A stretch of DNA of 64,000 bases, taken from Erythrocercus mccallii. Lineage: Eukaryota > Chordata > Aves > Passeriformes > Dicruridae. Shown here in pieces: positions 62,771-64,000 of this stretch. The notes under the pieces were generated by a model. It was not told the origin of the DNA and ran no database searches. It saw nothing but the letters and a program-made list of their open reading frames with translations. Position 1 is the stretch's first letter. Each line of letters starts with the position of its first letter. Where the stretch lies: NCBI GenBank assembly GCA_013397435.1, contig VZRG01000159.1:768816-832815 (forward strand), read 5' to 3'. A program made the position numbers and the translations under genes.

Positions 62771-64000
62771 AAGTGCATGGCTGAGCTTTAACTGCCCTGA
62801 CACCCTCACCTGGGACTTCAGCATGTGCAGTGCTGTAGGTTTGCCTGTGCCTAGCCCAGTCTCCTCTCATCGTAGCTCATCAGTTGTCCTTCCTCAACGG
62901 TCCTGTGTAATATATAACCTTGTCTCCAACCCTTTCTCCTGCATGGATCTTTACTCAGACTCTGTCTTCTACTGTTTCTGGCTTCACTTTCTGTCTGGAC
63001 TCTAGACATGACTCATTATCTTGCCTTGTCTTGGACTCTCAAGAAGACCTGTCACCAATCCAGTCCTACCCAAATCCTATGGAACTGCACCCTGATTGGT
63101 GAAAGCCCTGTCTGTCCTATGGTCAGCCTCAGCTTATTCATCCTCATGGAATGGCCCTGCTCATGCTGCCCTTGTCACAGTCCACCAGGACCTCCAGATT
63201 CCTACTTTGGTCAGACTTCAGTCTATACTACTATGGTGATTATTCCATTTTAGGTAAGGTATGACACCACAGGATCCATCTGCCAGTTCCCTGAATAGAC
63301 ATAGTGGTTTGATCAATCTGTACCTATCCCTTCTGCCCTGAATTTGTCTGTTTGGGCACACTTCAGCATGTTCGTTAAATCCACTCCTCTTTCACAAGTG
63401 GTATGATCTGTGCAGACAAAATCATGTATTTTGCCATATCATCATCACCATATCTTGTCCTCATTTTGAGTGGGAGGACCGAGTGGAGTAATCTTCAGTA
63501 AAAATTACATGTTCAAGTAGTCACATTTTCTCTCAGCTATATTACAATCTTAATGTTCTCTTGGCTAGTCTTAGAAAAGCTGATTGTTCATTTATCTTGT
63601 CAGAGTGAATGCTGAAGCTATTTCTGCTGTTGGCTAAAAAAGATGTATCACATTGTTCCTTCATACTTTCCTCTTTTGTGGTGTTAATCCTCTTAAAATA
63701 GTTCAAAGTTTTGGACTTGTTGCCAGAAAGAGTGTTGTTGGTAGTGGAGCCTGGTCTTCCTGCTTTAGCAGTCCTTCCCTACCTTGTTTTCTCCCATATC
63801 TGAAACCAGCCAACTACTGCCAATTTGGGCTAAAGATTAAAATGTTAAGAAAAATGAAACAACAGTTGGTTGTTCAATCTAGTCATGATTTTGGGTTTGT
63901 TTTTAATGTGTTAATCAGTCCCATGCACACATAAAATAAAACTAGCGAAGATCTGCTATAGTCAGGACCATCTGACAAAGTCTAGTGCAAGGACTTAGAG
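62771..64000. other. Upstream intergenic sequence with pyrimidine-rich stretch
   Basis: From about 62850 to 63220 the plus strand is C/T-rich with repeated CCTGTCT/CTTGTCTTGGACTCT-like phrases, then returns to ordinary AT-rich sequence. No gene or named repeat is recognised. Several short overlapping frames are not supported as coding. Confidence 0.6.

Noticed and set aside
60661..64000. Search for the 3' end of the neighbouring gene (LATS2 expected from mammalian gene order)
   Set aside because: No kinase-like or other conserved coding sequence was found in any frame; the neighbour, if present, lies further right.
1..64000. CRISPR arrays, bacterial operons, phage or multi-gene defence systems
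   Set aside because: The window is vertebrate intron-rich DNA with one gene; no regularly spaced repeats or clustered open frames are present.

Overview
The window is animal nuclear DNA, almost certainly from a bird and probably a songbird (passerine). Five CR1 LINE fragments of the avian/reptilian type are readable. One short SINE has a tRNA-Ile-derived head and a CR1-like tail, which matches the TguSINE1 type described from zebra finch. The base composition is AT-rich intron sequence with one sharp CpG island.

Nearly the whole window is one gene on the minus strand: the 5' part of XPO4 (exportin-4, an importin-beta-family nuclear transport receptor). I placed 14 coding exons by protein similarity (recalled from vertebrate XPO4) and by splice sites. 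They run from the start codon at 60028 down to 855. Their lengths are 81, 106, 142, 139, 117, 154, 113, 158, 175, 177, 143, 146, 178 and 160 bp, 1,989 bp in all. They join without a frame break into exactly 663 codons, a little over half of the roughly 1,150-residue protein. The remaining exons lie beyond position 1. No in-frame stop, frameshift or missing exon was seen, so the gene looks intact as far as it goes.

Layout from right to left, following transcription: 60.3-64.0 kb is upstream intergenic sequence with two CR1 fragments and no recognisable gene. A CpG island at about 59.3-60.3 kb holds the promoter, a 40-base assembly gap, the short 5' leader and exon 1. Intron 1 is about 20.5 kb. 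Exon 2 is at 39.4 kb, exons 3 and 4 at 35.2-35.8 kb, exons 5 and 6 at 22.5-23.5 kb, exon 7 at 13.4 kb, exons 8 and 9 at 10.4-11.0 kb, exon 10 at 6.3 kb, exons 11 and 12 at 3.9-4.3 kb, exon 13 at 2.5 kb and exon 14 at 0.9 kb.

The most notable structural point is intron 6 (13511-22458). It begins with AT and ends with AC. It has a perfect U12-type 5' splice site and a well-placed U12-type branch-point sequence, so it is a minor-spliceosome AT-AC intron inside an otherwise GT-AG gene. I saw no RNA gene, no second protein-coding gene and no multi-gene system. The other open reading frames of 60-140 codons are chance frames in introns, frames inside CR1 copies, or frames in the GC-rich island.
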